Source: Polaromonas sp. P2-4
GTDB taxonomy: Bacteria > Pseudomonadota > Gammaproteobacteria > Burkholderiales > Burkholderiaceae_C
Length of the DNA: 64,000 bases
Assembly: GCA_024703855.1 (NCBI GenBank)
Contig: CP087965.1
Span: forward strand, 442,001-506,000
Direction: 5' to 3'
Below the pieces are notes generated by a model. The model was not told the origin of the DNA, did no database searches, and saw only the letters and a program-made list of their open reading frames with translations. Each line of letters begins with the position of its first letter. Positions within the stretch are counted from its first letter, which is position 1. Below, piece after piece: positions 1 through 9,834 of this stretch. A program made the translations under genes and the position numbers.

Positions 1-339
1 CACCCAATTGCGACGTGCAAGCTCGGCCCGGTAGACCTCATGCAAGCGCGCTGTATCGATGCTGCGAACGGATGCTTGAGATACCAGATCAATCACCTGG
101 CGTGACAGGCTTTGCAGTGCGGCTTGCGCGGCCTGCATGGAACGCTGTTTTTCGGCTAGCCACTCGCTGAAAGTGTTCTTCAGCGGGAAGATGCCACTGA
201 AATCGTTCCACACCCGTGGCCTTGAGGATTGATTCCCTTAGCTGCTGACCATGCTTTTGGCATATCCACACACCTGGAAATTGATGGTCCGCATGCCAGT
301 AGGCCCATCCGAAAGCGGCGCGGTCTTCCCCCATACAGG
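1..339 (-). pseudogene. TniQ/TnsD-type transposition protein, internal fragment
   Basis: The minus strand encodes a piece of a TniQ/TnsD target-selection protein. Visible marks are MGEDRAAFGWAYWH, then HQFPGVWICQKHG, the family's zinc-finger-like YWH..H.LPG...C..H signature. The first cysteine of the usual C-P-x-C is replaced (QDPC). Below about position 185 the homology continues in another frame (FPLKNTFSEWLAEK, later YRAELARRNW) and runs off the window edge, so there is one frame change and the 3' part is unseen. The 5' end is joined directly to an IS1071-like transposase at about 340, so the fragment has no start of its own. It is presumably non-functional debris of a Tn7/Tn5053-like element. 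Confidence 0.72.
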
Positions 340-1124
340 GGTCTTGATACCAATCGACGCGCATACCGACGCAAGATGAGATCGGGAATGTCTGCCAGAT
401 GGTTATGAACGTCCAGTCCGTAAAGCAGGTTGATGCGTTCAAGTACTTCGCTGATTTGGCGGGTTGAGTGCTTGGCCGGTGCCGCCCACAGCCAGCTCTG
501 CTGGGTTTGGCCATCCGGGCGCAGCTCTGCAGCCGTTGCCCGCCAACGACCAAGGGTTGCCGGATCGACGCTGGCGGCGATTGCTGCACCTGTTTCAACT
601 TCGAGCTGGGCGAGTGCCGCCGCAATCAAGGTGCGGATGGCCCGTTCATGCAAGATCACCAGCTGATTCCTGTACAGCCATTGGCGGGACCGCACGAGCA
701 GTTGGTCACGATCGGCGCAGCGGGCCACTTCATCCCGCAGTTCACGCACCAGGGAGCGGCGCTGGTGCTCGCTCATCCACCGAAAGCCAAGAACCGTGCA
801 GGCTACTTGCTGGTGATCGAATAGCGTGCGACCGCGTGCATACATGGCCCTCAGCGAGGCGACTTCCGGGGAGGCAATGCCAAGTTCGTTGCCCAAGTGA
901 CGCCACAACGTCACCGGAACCACCCGAAAGGCACCGAGCAGACGCCCACTCATGCGCAGAAAACCGATATGCAGCGCCAAGCCCAGCTTGCGGGCGTCAC
1001 CCCGGCGGGCATTGATCGCCTCGCGCTCAGCGCCATCAAAGGAGAAAAACGACTTCATCTCGAAGTCGCTGATATCGTGGGGTAGCTCGCGCATCCCCAA
1101 AAACGTCGTCTGCCAGCCCTGCAT
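340..1124 (-). pseudogene. tnpA: Tn3-family transposase, N-terminal part (DUF4158)
   Basis: The ORF starts MQGWQTTFLGMRELPHDIS and covers about 260 residues of the DUF4158 N-terminal domain of Tn3-family transposases, ending with LILRRYARRLVSRP. I placed the start at 1124 rather than the upstream in-frame 1136 because the MQGW start fits the IS1071-type family. Full-length members are close to 970 residues and carry the DDE catalytic core in the C-terminal half, all of which is missing here. After RLVSRP the sequence changes abruptly to TniQ. No transposition activity is expected. Confidence 0.8.
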
Positions 1125-1230
1125 CGTGAACCCCATTAGTGGGAGGCCACGATACCCGTTTGGGAAGTGAACAGGAACCTGAGCAAAATCAACGATCTAC
1201 CCACACGACCCCCGCGTCAGTGCTGGGTTT

Positions 1231-1269
1231 GCGAACCGTCACTTATTGCACTGAAAACGAGGGGACCCC
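1231..1269. repeat. Tn3-type terminal inverted repeat
   Basis: Read outward-in on the minus strand the terminus begins GGGGTCCCCTCGTTTTCAGT and continues with a TAAGTGACGG-like core, the classical Tn3 pattern of a GGGG tip plus conserved inner block. It lies about 107 bases upstream of the tnpA start. The partner repeat is not in the window, so a target duplication cannot be tested. Confidence 0.65.
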
Positions 1270-1358
1270 AATCATCCAACCTATTCACTGATCCTGACCA
1301 TGCGAAGGTGAGAGTGGTCGCCACTGATTGAAGTCATTCAGTCGAACAATGGAGAGCG

Positions 1359-2050
1359 TCAGGAACTCAGGGCTGCCAGCACCGTATCAATGGAGAAACT
1401 CGCGGCCACAGCTGCAATTTGCGGCGACCCGATGTACGGTATCTGAGCCAGACAGGGGGCGCCCATTCGCAATCTCAGCGCAGCCACGTAGCGCTGCGCT
1501 TCAGGCAGGTCGTGGTCAATCATGTTGGCCACCCATCCCGCGAGGTGTAACCCGCGTGCTCGCAGCACTTCAGCGGTCAAGAGAGCATGATTCATACACC
1601 CCATCTTGATGCCAACAACAATGACCACCGGTAGGTTCAGCGTCGACGCCAGGTCGGCAGTGTCAAAGTCTGCACCCAGAGGCACTCGAAAACCACCGAC
1701 GCCGTCGACCACGACCGCATCGGCCCAGGTGGCCAGCACGTCGAACGTGTCGACCATCTCTTCAAGATGCATCTCAACACCCGCCATCTCTGCTGCAATG
1801 TGCGGTGCCAATGGGTGAGAAAAATGTAAGGGGAAAGCAATCGACCCGGAAAGGCAAAGGAGCCTTCTGCCGACAGTCGTTCGAGATCCTGGTGCCGCCA
1901 CCGACCGTGGTCCAACGTCGCACCCGCCACGACGGGCTTCATGCCCACCGTATGGATACCATGGGTTCGCAAAAGGTGCACTAGGGCGCTGGCCACCAAT
2001 GTTTTGCCCACACCGACATCGGTGCCGGTAACAAAGCACGAATGGATCAT
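1359..2050 (-). pseudogene. bioD: Dethiobiotin synthetase, frameshifted extra copy
   Basis: ATP-dependent closure of the ureido ring of dethiobiotin from 7,8-diaminopelargonate and CO2. The protein opens MIHSCFVTGTDVGVGKT with the family P-loop and later has VVVDGVGGFRVPLG and GCMNHALLTAE, typical of BioD. Length is about 230 residues, normal for the family. A frame change near 1840 (between FAFP and HFSHPLAPHIAAE) splits it, so as written it cannot be made. It is separate from the bio operon copy at 19499 and clearly diverged from it, so it is not a recent duplicate. Its upstream neighbour is a decayed carbonic anhydrase. Both would have supported a biotin-dependent carboxylase. Confidence 0.82.
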
Positions 2051-2159
2051 GTGCGGCCTCCGTTGCTCGCGAGATGCCAGCTCGGTAGTGTCCATCATGT
2101 GTTGAGGTACGGACCGACACATCGCGTACACGATTCCGCACGACGACGCGGATGCGTGA

Positions 2160-2454
2160 AGCATGCGTCTCCAATCAGGTGCCACACCTTCTGCTTGTTC
2201 ACCGAATATTGATTCACTGACGAGCAGTTCAGACCTGCGTGAAGCAGAAAGCTCTCAACGCTGCGCCACACCGACGCCTCGCCGGACTGCGGGCCGACGG
2301 TCTCCTTCGCAAAAACTCGATTAACGGAACAGTCGAGCCAAAGGTACCGCGATGCCTGCTGAACCGATAGGCGCCTGTTGAAGTCCAAATTCTGCTTGCA
2401 CATGCGCTGTAACAAGTCCCTGCAGTTACCGAACAGAATTTTTATGTCATTCAT
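2160..2454 (-). pseudogene. Beta-carbonic anhydrase remnant
   Basis: The start codon and about 95 residues align with the intact carbonic anhydrase at 45391: LFGNCRDLLQRMC matches LFANNKAWSAQC, RYLWLDCSVNR matches RFLWIGCSDSR, and LLHAGLNCSSVNQYSVN matches VVHSDLNCLSVLQYAVE. The zinc-site motif CSDSR has become CSVNR, losing the Asp-Arg dyad, and the HYGCGG zinc ligands are absent. This is real decay, not a single indel. The reading frame runs on to 2095 without homology. Confidence 0.72.
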
Positions 2455-2643
2455 GACTCAACCCTTTTGCACGGCCAAGAGCGATGCTGATTGACCCATG
2501 ATGACAACCTCTCGCTGGTGGGTCTTGCGTGGAGTGGCTGTCCCTCGGGGTAGCTACTCAGCGCAAGCGCATCCTGGGCTTCGCTGGTAGTCTGATGGAC
2601 ATGGCACGCGGCATTTCGCCGAGCGCGAACAAGGAGAACTTCG

Positions 2644-4432
2644 ATGAATAAAGACAAGGTTGTGCGTATCGGCGGCGCGTCAGGCTTCTGGGGCGACAGC
2701 ATGGTCGGAGCACCACAACTAGTGAACTCGGGCCTCATTGATTACATGGTATTCGACTACCTGGCTGAAACGACGATGTCCATCTTGGCGTCGGCCCGGG
2801 CTCCTGCAAGCCTGAGATGGGCTATGCCACCGACTTCGTCGACATCGCGATGAAATCGGTGCTGCCCGAAGTAATGCGTCGCGGCATCAAGGTGGTCGCG
2901 AATGCAGGTGGCATTAACCCCCGTGGCTGTGCCGAAGCCTTGCGTATCATGGCCGAGGCCCAAGGCCTGTCTCCACGCATCGCTGTCGTCGAAGGTGACG
3001 ATGTCGCGCATTTGATGCCACGACTGCGCGAGGCCAGCACAAGTGACATGTTCACCGGAGAACCTCTGCCGGAAAAAGTCCTCAGCGCAAGCGCCTATCT
3101 AGGCGCACTCCCCGTGGCGCGCGCTCTGGATGCCGGCGCCGACATCGTCATCACCGGCCGCGGCGTCGACAGTGCCGCAACGCTGGGCCCGCTGATCCAC
3201 GAGTTTGGCTGGTCGTCTGAAGATTATGATCGCCTGGCTGGCGGAAGCCTGGCCGGGCACATCATCGAGTGCGGCTGCCAGGCGACTGGCGGTCTACACA
3301 CCGATTGGGAAAGCGTACCAGATTGGCCAAACATCGGCTATCCGATCATTGAATGCCATGGTGACGGCAGCTTTGTTGTCACCAAACCGCCAGGTACTGG
3401 TGGAGTGGTGTTGCGCGCCGGGGTAGCCTGAACAACTCGTCTACGAAATCGGCGACCCGGGTGCCTATTTGCTGCCTGACGTGAGTTGCGATTTCCGTGA
3501 CGTGCGTATAGAACAGGTCGCAGACAACCGTGTGCGAGTCACTGGCGCTCGGGGCGCTGCACCGACCAACAGCTACAAGGTCTCAGCGACGGCGATGGAC
3601 GGATATCGTTGCGCCGGCACGATGGTGATCATCGGCATCGATGCAGCCGCAAAAGCTCGCCGCACGGGCGAAGCTATCCTCACACGAACGCGGAGAATTC
3701 TCAGCGAAGCCGGCCTGCCCGACTACACAGCGGCCAAGGTCGGATTGCTGGGCGCAGAGTCGATCTATGGACCTCACGCGCACGACTCAGTCACGCGAAG
3801 TCATGGTGCGCGTCGTCGTCGACCACCCGTCGAAACAGGCATTGGAAATCTTTGCGCGCGAAATTGCGCCCTCTGGTACGTCCTGGTCACCCGGCACCAC
3901 CAGTCCTGCGGGAGGGCGTCCATCAGCCTCACCGCTCATCAAACCCCTGGCCTTCCTGCTTGACAAGGGCGAGTTGAAAGTCAGCTTCACAATCGACGGC
4001 CAACGCACCGACGTTCCGATCCCGCGCCCAGGTGGTTCCCCGTTAAGCGCACCAACCCTGGCCCCGGCAGAGTGGATCGACCCGGACGAGCCGATGGTCG
4101 AGGTGCCATTGATCAAGCTCGCGTGGGCGCGCAGCGGCGACAAGGGCAACTTGTCGAATATTGGTGTTATCGCGCGACGCCCTGAGTGGCTGCCACTGAT
4201 CTGGACACGCGTGACACCCGATGTGGTGAAACAGTACTTCGCCCATCTCGTCAAGGGTCACGTCGAGCGCTTTCATCTGCCCGGAATTTTTGCCATCAAC
4301 TATCTGATGAACGAAGCACTTGACGGTGGCGGCCCCGCGTCGACCCGAATAGATCCGCTCGGCAAGGGCATGGCGCAGATGCTGCTCGACCTCTCAGTCT
4401 CCGTTCCACAGTCAGTCGCAGCCCAGCTTTAA
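2644..4432 (+). CDS. atuA: Acyclic terpene utilisation protein AtuA (DUF1446), frameshifted
   Basis: AtuA-family protein of about 595 residues, required for acyclic terpene (citronellol/geraniol) use in Pseudomonas; its reaction is not established. The N-terminus (RIGGASGFWGDS, DYMVFDYLAETTMSIL) and the centre (VVANAGGINPRGCA, VITGRGVDSAATLGPLIHEF) are characteristic, and the C-terminal part has WARSGDKGNLSNIGVIAR. The start at 2644 has a good AAGGAG site eight bases upstream. Three frame changes occur, near 2805, at 3429 (one extra T that creates TGA) and near 3775. All domains are otherwise in order and full length. The gene is convergent with the AraC gene and is 37 kb from the rest of the Atu-like genes. 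Confidence 0.87.
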
Positions 4433-4606
4433 CGCTCGTCTGCAGCGGTCACGTCATGTAAACCCGGCCTCGCTCGCCAAGCCGCCGGGGTGACAGAACC
4501 GTCCACTTGGTCGCAGAAGCTGTTGTGCGTGCTGGCAGGTAACTGTCCGCATCTACCAATCGCAACCCGGGGGCTTCGTCTCCCGGGCTTATCTCCCACC
4601 CACTGG

Positions 4607-5421
4607 CTATTGCAGCGACGGTGCGTGCCCATACACCGCAAGCTTTCTGGAACCAGCGAAAATATCGCTCGGTTTCAGGCCATAGATTTGCCGGATCGAA
4701 TGGCTGAAGTGAGTGGAATCGGGATAACCGGTATCTAGCGCGACATACGCCAGATTGGAATCCCTATTGACATAGTGCAGCAAGTTGCAGGCGCGTTTCC
4801 AAGTACGGAAACTACGGAATGGCGCGCCAACTTCTTGCTTGAAAAGATGAAGGAAGCGCGAGAACGAAAGATGCGCCATCTCCGCGTACTCTTCTGCAAT
4901 CGCTGGTGCGGAAGGATCCTTCTTGATGCGCCCGAGCACGGCCACGATCCTGTGGTCAATACAACGTGGCGCCAGCGCGGTGCCAAAGAAAGTCTGGTCG
5001 AAATCAAGTGTCAACAAGTCGACCGCATGCCCCCCTTCCGCCAATTCCCATTGGCGCCGTTGCACACGCCGTACGAAATCGGGAGCATCCACCGCCCCCC
5101 TGCCCCTCAATTCAGTGGCAGCGCGTCGAGGTCAACCGTTTCTGCCTCAATTTTCAGCACGTTAACAAGTCGCGCCTCCGACGCCACCTGATGTGGGACG
5201 TAAGGCGGAACAACCGCCATCTCAGTGGTCGTCCACTCGCCATCCCCGACCCGGATTCGTATGGTCCCGGTGACAGCCACGTAGACGATAACGGAGCCCA
5301 TCGTACGGACAGAGGGTGCCCCCAACAAACCGACATAGAACACCCGATCAGGTGTGATCCACATCAATCTATTGGAGGCGCCTAGGGTTCTACCAACGCT
5401 TTTATGGCTTTTAAGCTGCAT
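4607..5421 (-). CDS. AraC-family regulator, cupin N-terminus (module copy 1), frameshifted
   Basis: Transcriptional regulator of about 270 residues. The N-terminal cupin-like sensor has LMWITPDRVFYVGLLGAPSV, which recurs almost unchanged in the regulators at 57646 and 60447. The C-terminal double helix-turn-helix includes LSFSRFLHLFKQEVGAPFRS and YPDSTHFSHSIRQIYGLKPS. One frame change near 5108 separates sensor and DNA-binding halves. It lies immediately upstream of no gene on its own strand except through the gap to atuA, and downstream of the acyl-CoA dehydrogenase at 5561, so it probably controls the 5561-9630 catabolic run. The ligand is unknown; an acyl-CoA or terpene acid is a guess from context. 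Confidence 0.82.
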
Positions 5422-5560
5422 TTTGTCTCCTATCTTGATTTGGTCGACCGTCGTACAGCAGGATAAGCATCCTCGACGAGACAGTCTTGCGTCAGCTGGC
5501 TGTACGGGGCTTTGGTGGGCAGTTAATGACTAGGTGTTTACCCTATATTTATGCAAGTGC

Positions 5561-6767
5561 TTATTGGTACTTTTTCAACTCCAGCTTTCCGATCTGGTTG
5601 CGATGGACCTCGTCCGGTCCGTCAGCCAACCGCAGGACGACGTGACATGGCATAGGCATGGGCCAAGCCGAAGTCGTTGCTCGTACCACCGCCACCATGC
5701 GCTTGAATAGCCCAATCGATGACCTTGGTGGCCATGTTTGGAACAGCCACCTTGATCATCGCGATTTCGGTTCTGGCCACCTTATTGCCCACGGTGTCCA
5801 TGCGGTGCGCTGCATTCAGAGTTAACAGGCGCGCTTGCTCAATCAGGATGCGCGATTCGGCAATGCGCTCGATCGTCACACCTTGCTGGGCCACCGGCTT
5901 GCCGAAAGCCACGCGCGACAGACTGCGCCGGCACATGCGCTCCAACGCTCGCTCAGCCAGGCCAATCAACCGCATGCAATGATGGATCCGCCCCGGCCCC
6001 AGTCGGCCTTGTGCGATCTCGAAGCCGCGGTCCTCGCCAAGCAGCAGGTTGGAAACTGGAACGCGAACATTTTCGAACAGTACCTCCGAGGCTCGGTCCG
6101 GCATGCCGTAGTAACCGAAGACCGGCAGCGCACGCACCACCTTGACGCCGGGTTCATCCATTGGCACCAGGATCATTGACTGTTGCTTGTGTCGGTCGGG
6201 ATTCTGTGGATTGCTCTTACCCATGAAGATGGCAATGCGGCAGCGTGGATCGGTGGCGTTGGTCGTGTACCACTTACGCCCGCTGACGACGTAGTGGTCG
6301 CCGTCACGCACGATCGACGACTCGATATTGGTCGCATCACTCGATGCGACGTCAGGCTCGGTCATCGCGAAGCAGGAGCGGATTTCACCTGCCAGCAACG
6401 GCTTCAACCAGCGCTCCTGATGCTCAGGCGTGCCGTAGCGCGCCAGCACCTCCATATTACCGGTGTCGGGCGCGGAACAATTGAAGACTTCGGGCGCGAG
6501 CAGCGATCGGCCCATGATTTCGCAAAGTGGGGCGTATTCCAGATTTGTCAGCCCGGCTCCATGCGGCGACTCGGGCAGGAACAGGTTCCACAGTCCCACC
6601 GCGCGCGCCTTCGGCTTGAGCTCATCAATCAGAGGGTGAACTTTCCAGGGACCGAGTGACTCCGCCTCATCGACATGGCGCTTCTCGTTCGGGTAGATGT
6701 GCTCGTCCATGAAGGCGCTGAGGCGCCACTGGAGGTCTTGGACTTTGGGAGAGGGATCGAAAGCCAT
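5561..6767 (-). CDS. Acyl-CoA dehydrogenase, ACAD10/11-like, frameshifted near C-terminus
   Basis: FAD-dependent alpha,beta-desaturation of an acyl-CoA. About 400 residues: N-terminal helices, then [16 protein letters not shown] and [14 protein letters not shown] of the flavin/substrate loops, [17 protein letters not shown], and [21 protein letters not shown] frame change near 5645 cuts off the last residues; read in the other frame the end is [20 protein letters not shown] with a stop at 5561, as in the family. A purine-rich site (AAAGGAA) precedes the ATG at 6767. The downstream partner of a kinase-fold gene (6801) resembles the two halves of eukaryotic ACAD11, which act together on hydroxyacyl-CoAs. 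Confidence 0.87.
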
Positions 6768-6800
6768 TTGTTTCCTTTCTTTGGTGTATTCCGAAGTTAA

Positions 6801-7868
6801 TCATCGTGCATCGAGACGCTCGATCGCGCGTCGCCACGCGATCTCGGCAATCGGGCGAGCCTGCTTTCCGGTCTCACGCGCTGGCGTTGGCGGCCGTTCC
6901 GTCTTCGACACGCTTGGCGATGCCTTGCAAGATCGCAGCAAGCCTGAACATGTTATAGACGAGATAAAAGTCCCACTGCGCGGGGTCTATGGTGAGCCGT
7001 CCGGTGCGTTCTGCGTATGTACGCAGGTATTGCTCAGCCGACGGAATACCTAGCCCAGCCAAATCAGCGCGAGCCATGCCGCGGAATTCCTGGGCCGTTA
7101 GGTGCCATGTCAACATGTGGTACGCAAAGTCCACCAACGGATCACCCAGCGTCGATAATTCCCAGTCAAGTACAGCGATGATGCGCGGCTCGCTCTCATG
7201 GAAAATCAGGTTGTCTAGCCGCAGATCGCCATGAACTACGGCCATTGTCTCACCAGACGGAATGTGTGCTGGCAGCCACTCGATCAGGCGATTCATTGCC
7301 TCGATAGGTTCGGTCTGAGATGCAATGTACTGCTTGCTCCAACGGCTGATCTGGCGTTGCAGGTAATTTTCGCTACGTCCGTAGCCGACCAAGCCCACGT
7401 CAGCCACGCTGACCCCGTGCAACGTCGCAATGACGCGGTTTATGTCGTCGTAAATTGCCGCACGCTCAGCAACCTGCATACCGGGCAGTGTCGGATCCCA
7501 GAGCACACGACCATGAACATGGGCCATGATGTAAAAAGGGGTTCCGATAACCGACGAATCCTCACATAAGCAGTAGCTGCGCGCTACTGGCACCCCGGTT
7601 CCATGCAGCGCCGTGATCACCCTGTACTCGCGTTCGACCGCGTGTGCCGAGGCTAGCAACACGCCAGCCGGCTTTTTCGCAACACGTAACGCACCCCGCC
7701 AGCCGAAAGCAAGAAGGTTGGATTCGACTGCCCGCCTTTGAATTGCTCAACGCTCAAAGAACCGCTAAAACCTTCGACATGGGTTCGCATGTAGCTCGCA
7801 AGTGCGTCGACGTCGAATCGGTTGCCCTGCAGGACCGGCATGGTGCCCACATATTGCTCGCTCATCAC
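6801..7868 (-). CDS. Aminoglycoside-phosphotransferase-fold kinase (ACAD11 N-domain type), frameshifted
   Basis: Protein-kinase-like fold of the APH family, about 350 residues. The ATP-binding end has GGQSNPTFLLSAGGVRYVLR, the catalytic loop is VVHGDLRLDNLIFH and the metal loop is VLDWELSTLGDPLVDFAYH. Two frame changes are seen, near 7650 and near 6878; after the second the other frame ends IAEIAWRRAIERLDAR at 6801. The start overlaps the stop of the SDR gene upstream by four bases, so the two are translationally coupled. In this context it likely phosphorylates a 3- or 4-hydroxyacyl-CoA before dehydration rather than an antibiotic. That role is inferred from ACAD10/11 work, not shown here. 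Confidence 0.82.
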
Positions 7869-8727
7869 GCACCTTTCAAAGGGTTATTCGGTGCGCTTCC
7901 CGCAAGAAAATCGCGCAGCCGATGCTCGACACCAAGGGACGCCTTTCGATGCGGCAAAACGTAGAAGCGTCGCTGCAGAATGGCATCAAGCGTGAAGCTC
8001 GCCACGTCAGCGGCCGTTAGCCGCCCAGCACGCATGGCCTCTCGCGTCCGGTCGATGATGGGCGACTGTTCCGGGTTGGTGTCCGCCAGGTTGGCGGGGC
8101 CGATGCTTGGCGGAATCGGCGATGCCGGTGTCCACGTAGGCTGGGCATAACACCGACACACCCACAGGTTGACCGGTCTGTGCAAGTTCGTGGTGCAGAC
8201 ACTCCGACATGGCCACCACCGCATGCTTGCTGGCGCTGTAGACTGCCATGTCCGGTGGGCATACCAGGCCTGCCACCGAAGCAGTATTAACCACCCACGC
8301 GGGCTCGCCGCGTTCCAGCATCGCTGGGGACAAAACTGCGGATGCCGTTGGCCACGCCCATGACATTGACGCCAAATACCCAAGCCCAATCCTGCGGTGT
8401 CGCCTTCCAGATCGGGCCAGCCGCAATCACACCAGCATTGTTAAACAACAGATGAGTTCCGCCAAAGCGCTCTTGCGCGGTATGGGCCAAGCTATCGACG
8501 TCTTGCGCCTGCGATACGTCACAGCGTTGCAGCGCCACCTGCCCACGCGGAAGACCGACAAGCGACGCTGTCTGCTCCAGGCCAGCCAGGTCCACATCGG
8601 CGAGCACCAAGTTCATGCCTTTGGCTGCGCACAGTAGCGCCAATTCACGGCCAAAGCCGCTAGCCGCGCCCGTGATCGCCGCAGTCTTGCCGCGCAGGTC
8701 CAAGTGATCGCCTGGTTGAATTTCCAT
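7865..8727 (-). CDS. Short-chain dehydrogenase/reductase, frameshifted
   Basis: NAD(P)-dependent oxidoreductase of about 287 residues with the classical SDR marks: cofactor motif TGAASGFG near residue 20, NNAG near 95, and catalytic YSASK preceded by VVNTASVAG. The C-terminus ALLQRRFY-like segment (DAILQRRFYVLPHRKA) resembles SDRs found with acyl-CoA dehydrogenases. Two frame changes (near 8330 and near 8110) break the frame. The stop overlaps the start of the kinase-fold gene. The substrate is likely a hydroxyacyl-CoA or terpene alcohol; sequence alone does not decide. Confidence 0.82.
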
Positions 8728-8841
8728 GTTGATTCCTTCTTTTGTTGCTGTGTTTGCTTCAGCGTTATTCGCTCAATCCTCGAAATCAGATCGTCGGTGG
8801 TTGCATAGCCCGGTTGGCCAGTCGGATGTCCATGGTCTTCT

Positions 8842-9630
8842 TCATAGGTGCAAGTCGAAGCGCGGTGCCCGTTTTTCGGTAAAAGCGCGGACACCTTCCA
8901 GCGCCTCGCTGCTGGCGGCGGATTCAATCATGTAATGGCACTCGACCTCGAGTTGCTGCTCGAACGTGCGCTGCGCGACACCGTCAACCAGCCGTTTTAT
9001 ACGACCTAGCGAACCTGTCGCAGACTGCGCCAACGTTTTGACCAACGCGTGCGCATGGACAGCGAGTGCACCATCTGCGTAGACCTCAGACACAATTCCG
9101 GCCGCGAGACACTGTTGAGCACTCCAGGGCTCATTTGTAAAAAGAATCCTCTTCGCCCTCATTGGCCCCACGAGACGGGTTAGAAACCACGACCCACCGA
9201 CATCGGGCGTGAGCCCGATGGCCGAATAGCCAGCCCGCAGCTTCATAGACTCTGCCGCGAGCACAATGTCAGCGCACAGGGCGAGACCGATTCCGCCACC
9301 CCCAACCGGTCCGTTCACCGCACTAACGACGGGAATCGGTAGCTGCGCCAGACGCAAAATGGCCGCGTGGATCGGTGGGATCTGCCGTGCGAGTAGTTCG
9401 GCCATTTGAGTCCCTGCTTCAACAAAAGACTCGATGGCACCGCCGACGCAAAAGCGTGAACCGGCGGCCTGGATCAAGACCGCTCTCAAACCAGTATCCT
9501 CGGCCACAACATTGACGGCTTGCACAATCGCAGCGGACATCTCCAGGTCGAGCGCATTGCCCCGCTCAGGGCGATTGAGCGTGATAAATGCGATATGGTC
9601 TCGCCGCTCAAGAAGAACAGAGTCAGACAT
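8842..9630 (-). CDS. Enoyl-CoA hydratase/isomerase family protein
   Basis: Intact crotonase-fold protein of about 262 residues. Oxyanion-hole segments are visible: SRFCVGGAIESF early and NGPVGGGGIGLALCADIVLAAE in the middle, followed by YSAIGLTPDVGGSWFLTRLVG as in PaaG/isomerase-like members. I chose the start at 9630 (MSDSVLLERR), which has an AAAAGG site ten bases upstream, over the longer 9651 start. It heads the leftward run hydratase, SDR, kinase, dehydrogenase and faces the quinone oxidoreductase gene across a 204-base divergent region with a palindrome. Confidence 0.88.
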   Translation of the reverse strand: MSDSVLLERRDHIAFITLNRPERGNALDLEMSAAIVQAVNVVAEDTGLRAVLIQAAGSRFCVGGAIESFVEAGTQMAELLARQIPPIHAAILRLAQLPIPVVSAVNGPVGGGGIGLALCADIVLAAESMKLRAGYSAIGLTPDVGGSWFLTRLVGPMRAKRILFTNEPWSAQQCLAAGIVSEVYADGALAVHAHALVKTLAQSATGSLGRIKRLVDGVAQRTFEQQLEVECHYMIESAASSEALEGVRAFTEKRAPRFDLHL

Positions 9631-9657
9631 GAGTTGGCCTTTTGAAATCATCCGGTC

Positions 9658-9672
9658 CGAATTCGGAATTCG
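9658..9672. promoter_or_regulatory. Palindrome in divergent promoter region, possible operator
   Basis: CGAATTC-G-GAATTCG is a perfect 7+1+7 palindrome 28 bases upstream of the hydratase start and about 160 bases upstream of the oxidoreductase start. Position and symmetry suit a dimeric repressor, such as a TetR-type one. No such regulator gene is next to it, and the site is short, so this is a candidate only. Confidence 0.35.
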
Positions 9673-9834
9673 TCGTTCAAGTTTAGGAAGACCGATCCGC
9701 TCACGTCTTGTGTGGACTGGCTAACCGGACCAAGGCATCTCTTTCGAAACATGTCAGCCACTTCCCGCAAGCCACTCTGACGCTTACCGCATAGGATCAC
9801 CTCCCGCACCTACCCGACAAGACGGTGATCCGTA

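Larger units (their letters stand above)
340..1269 (-). mobile_element. IS1071-like Tn3-family element, one end only
   Basis: This is one terminus of a Tn3-family element: the outer inverted repeat at 1231-1269, then the N-terminal third of tnpA reading inward. The short distance between repeat and tnpA start, and the protein sequence, match my memory of IS1071, an element that commonly flanks catabolic genes in Comamonadaceae. The rest of the transposase is gone and TniQ sequence follows from about 339. The catabolic genes begin just outside the repeat, so this end may mark one border of a former composite transposon. The IS1071 assignment is from recall, not a database match. Confidence 0.7.

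Noticed and set aside
2595..2625. Sigma-54 promoter upstream of atuA (TGGCAC at about 2599)
   Set aside because: The -12 half (TTGC at the right spacing) is absent.
3420..3440. Programmed +1 frameshift at CC-TGA in atuA, with a similar site at 9955-9965 in the oxidoreductase
   Set aside because: Both are one-base insertions before GA giving CCTGA, like +1 shift sites, but other breaks in the window go in either direction and lack a stop at the shift point. Neither family is known to use frameshifting.
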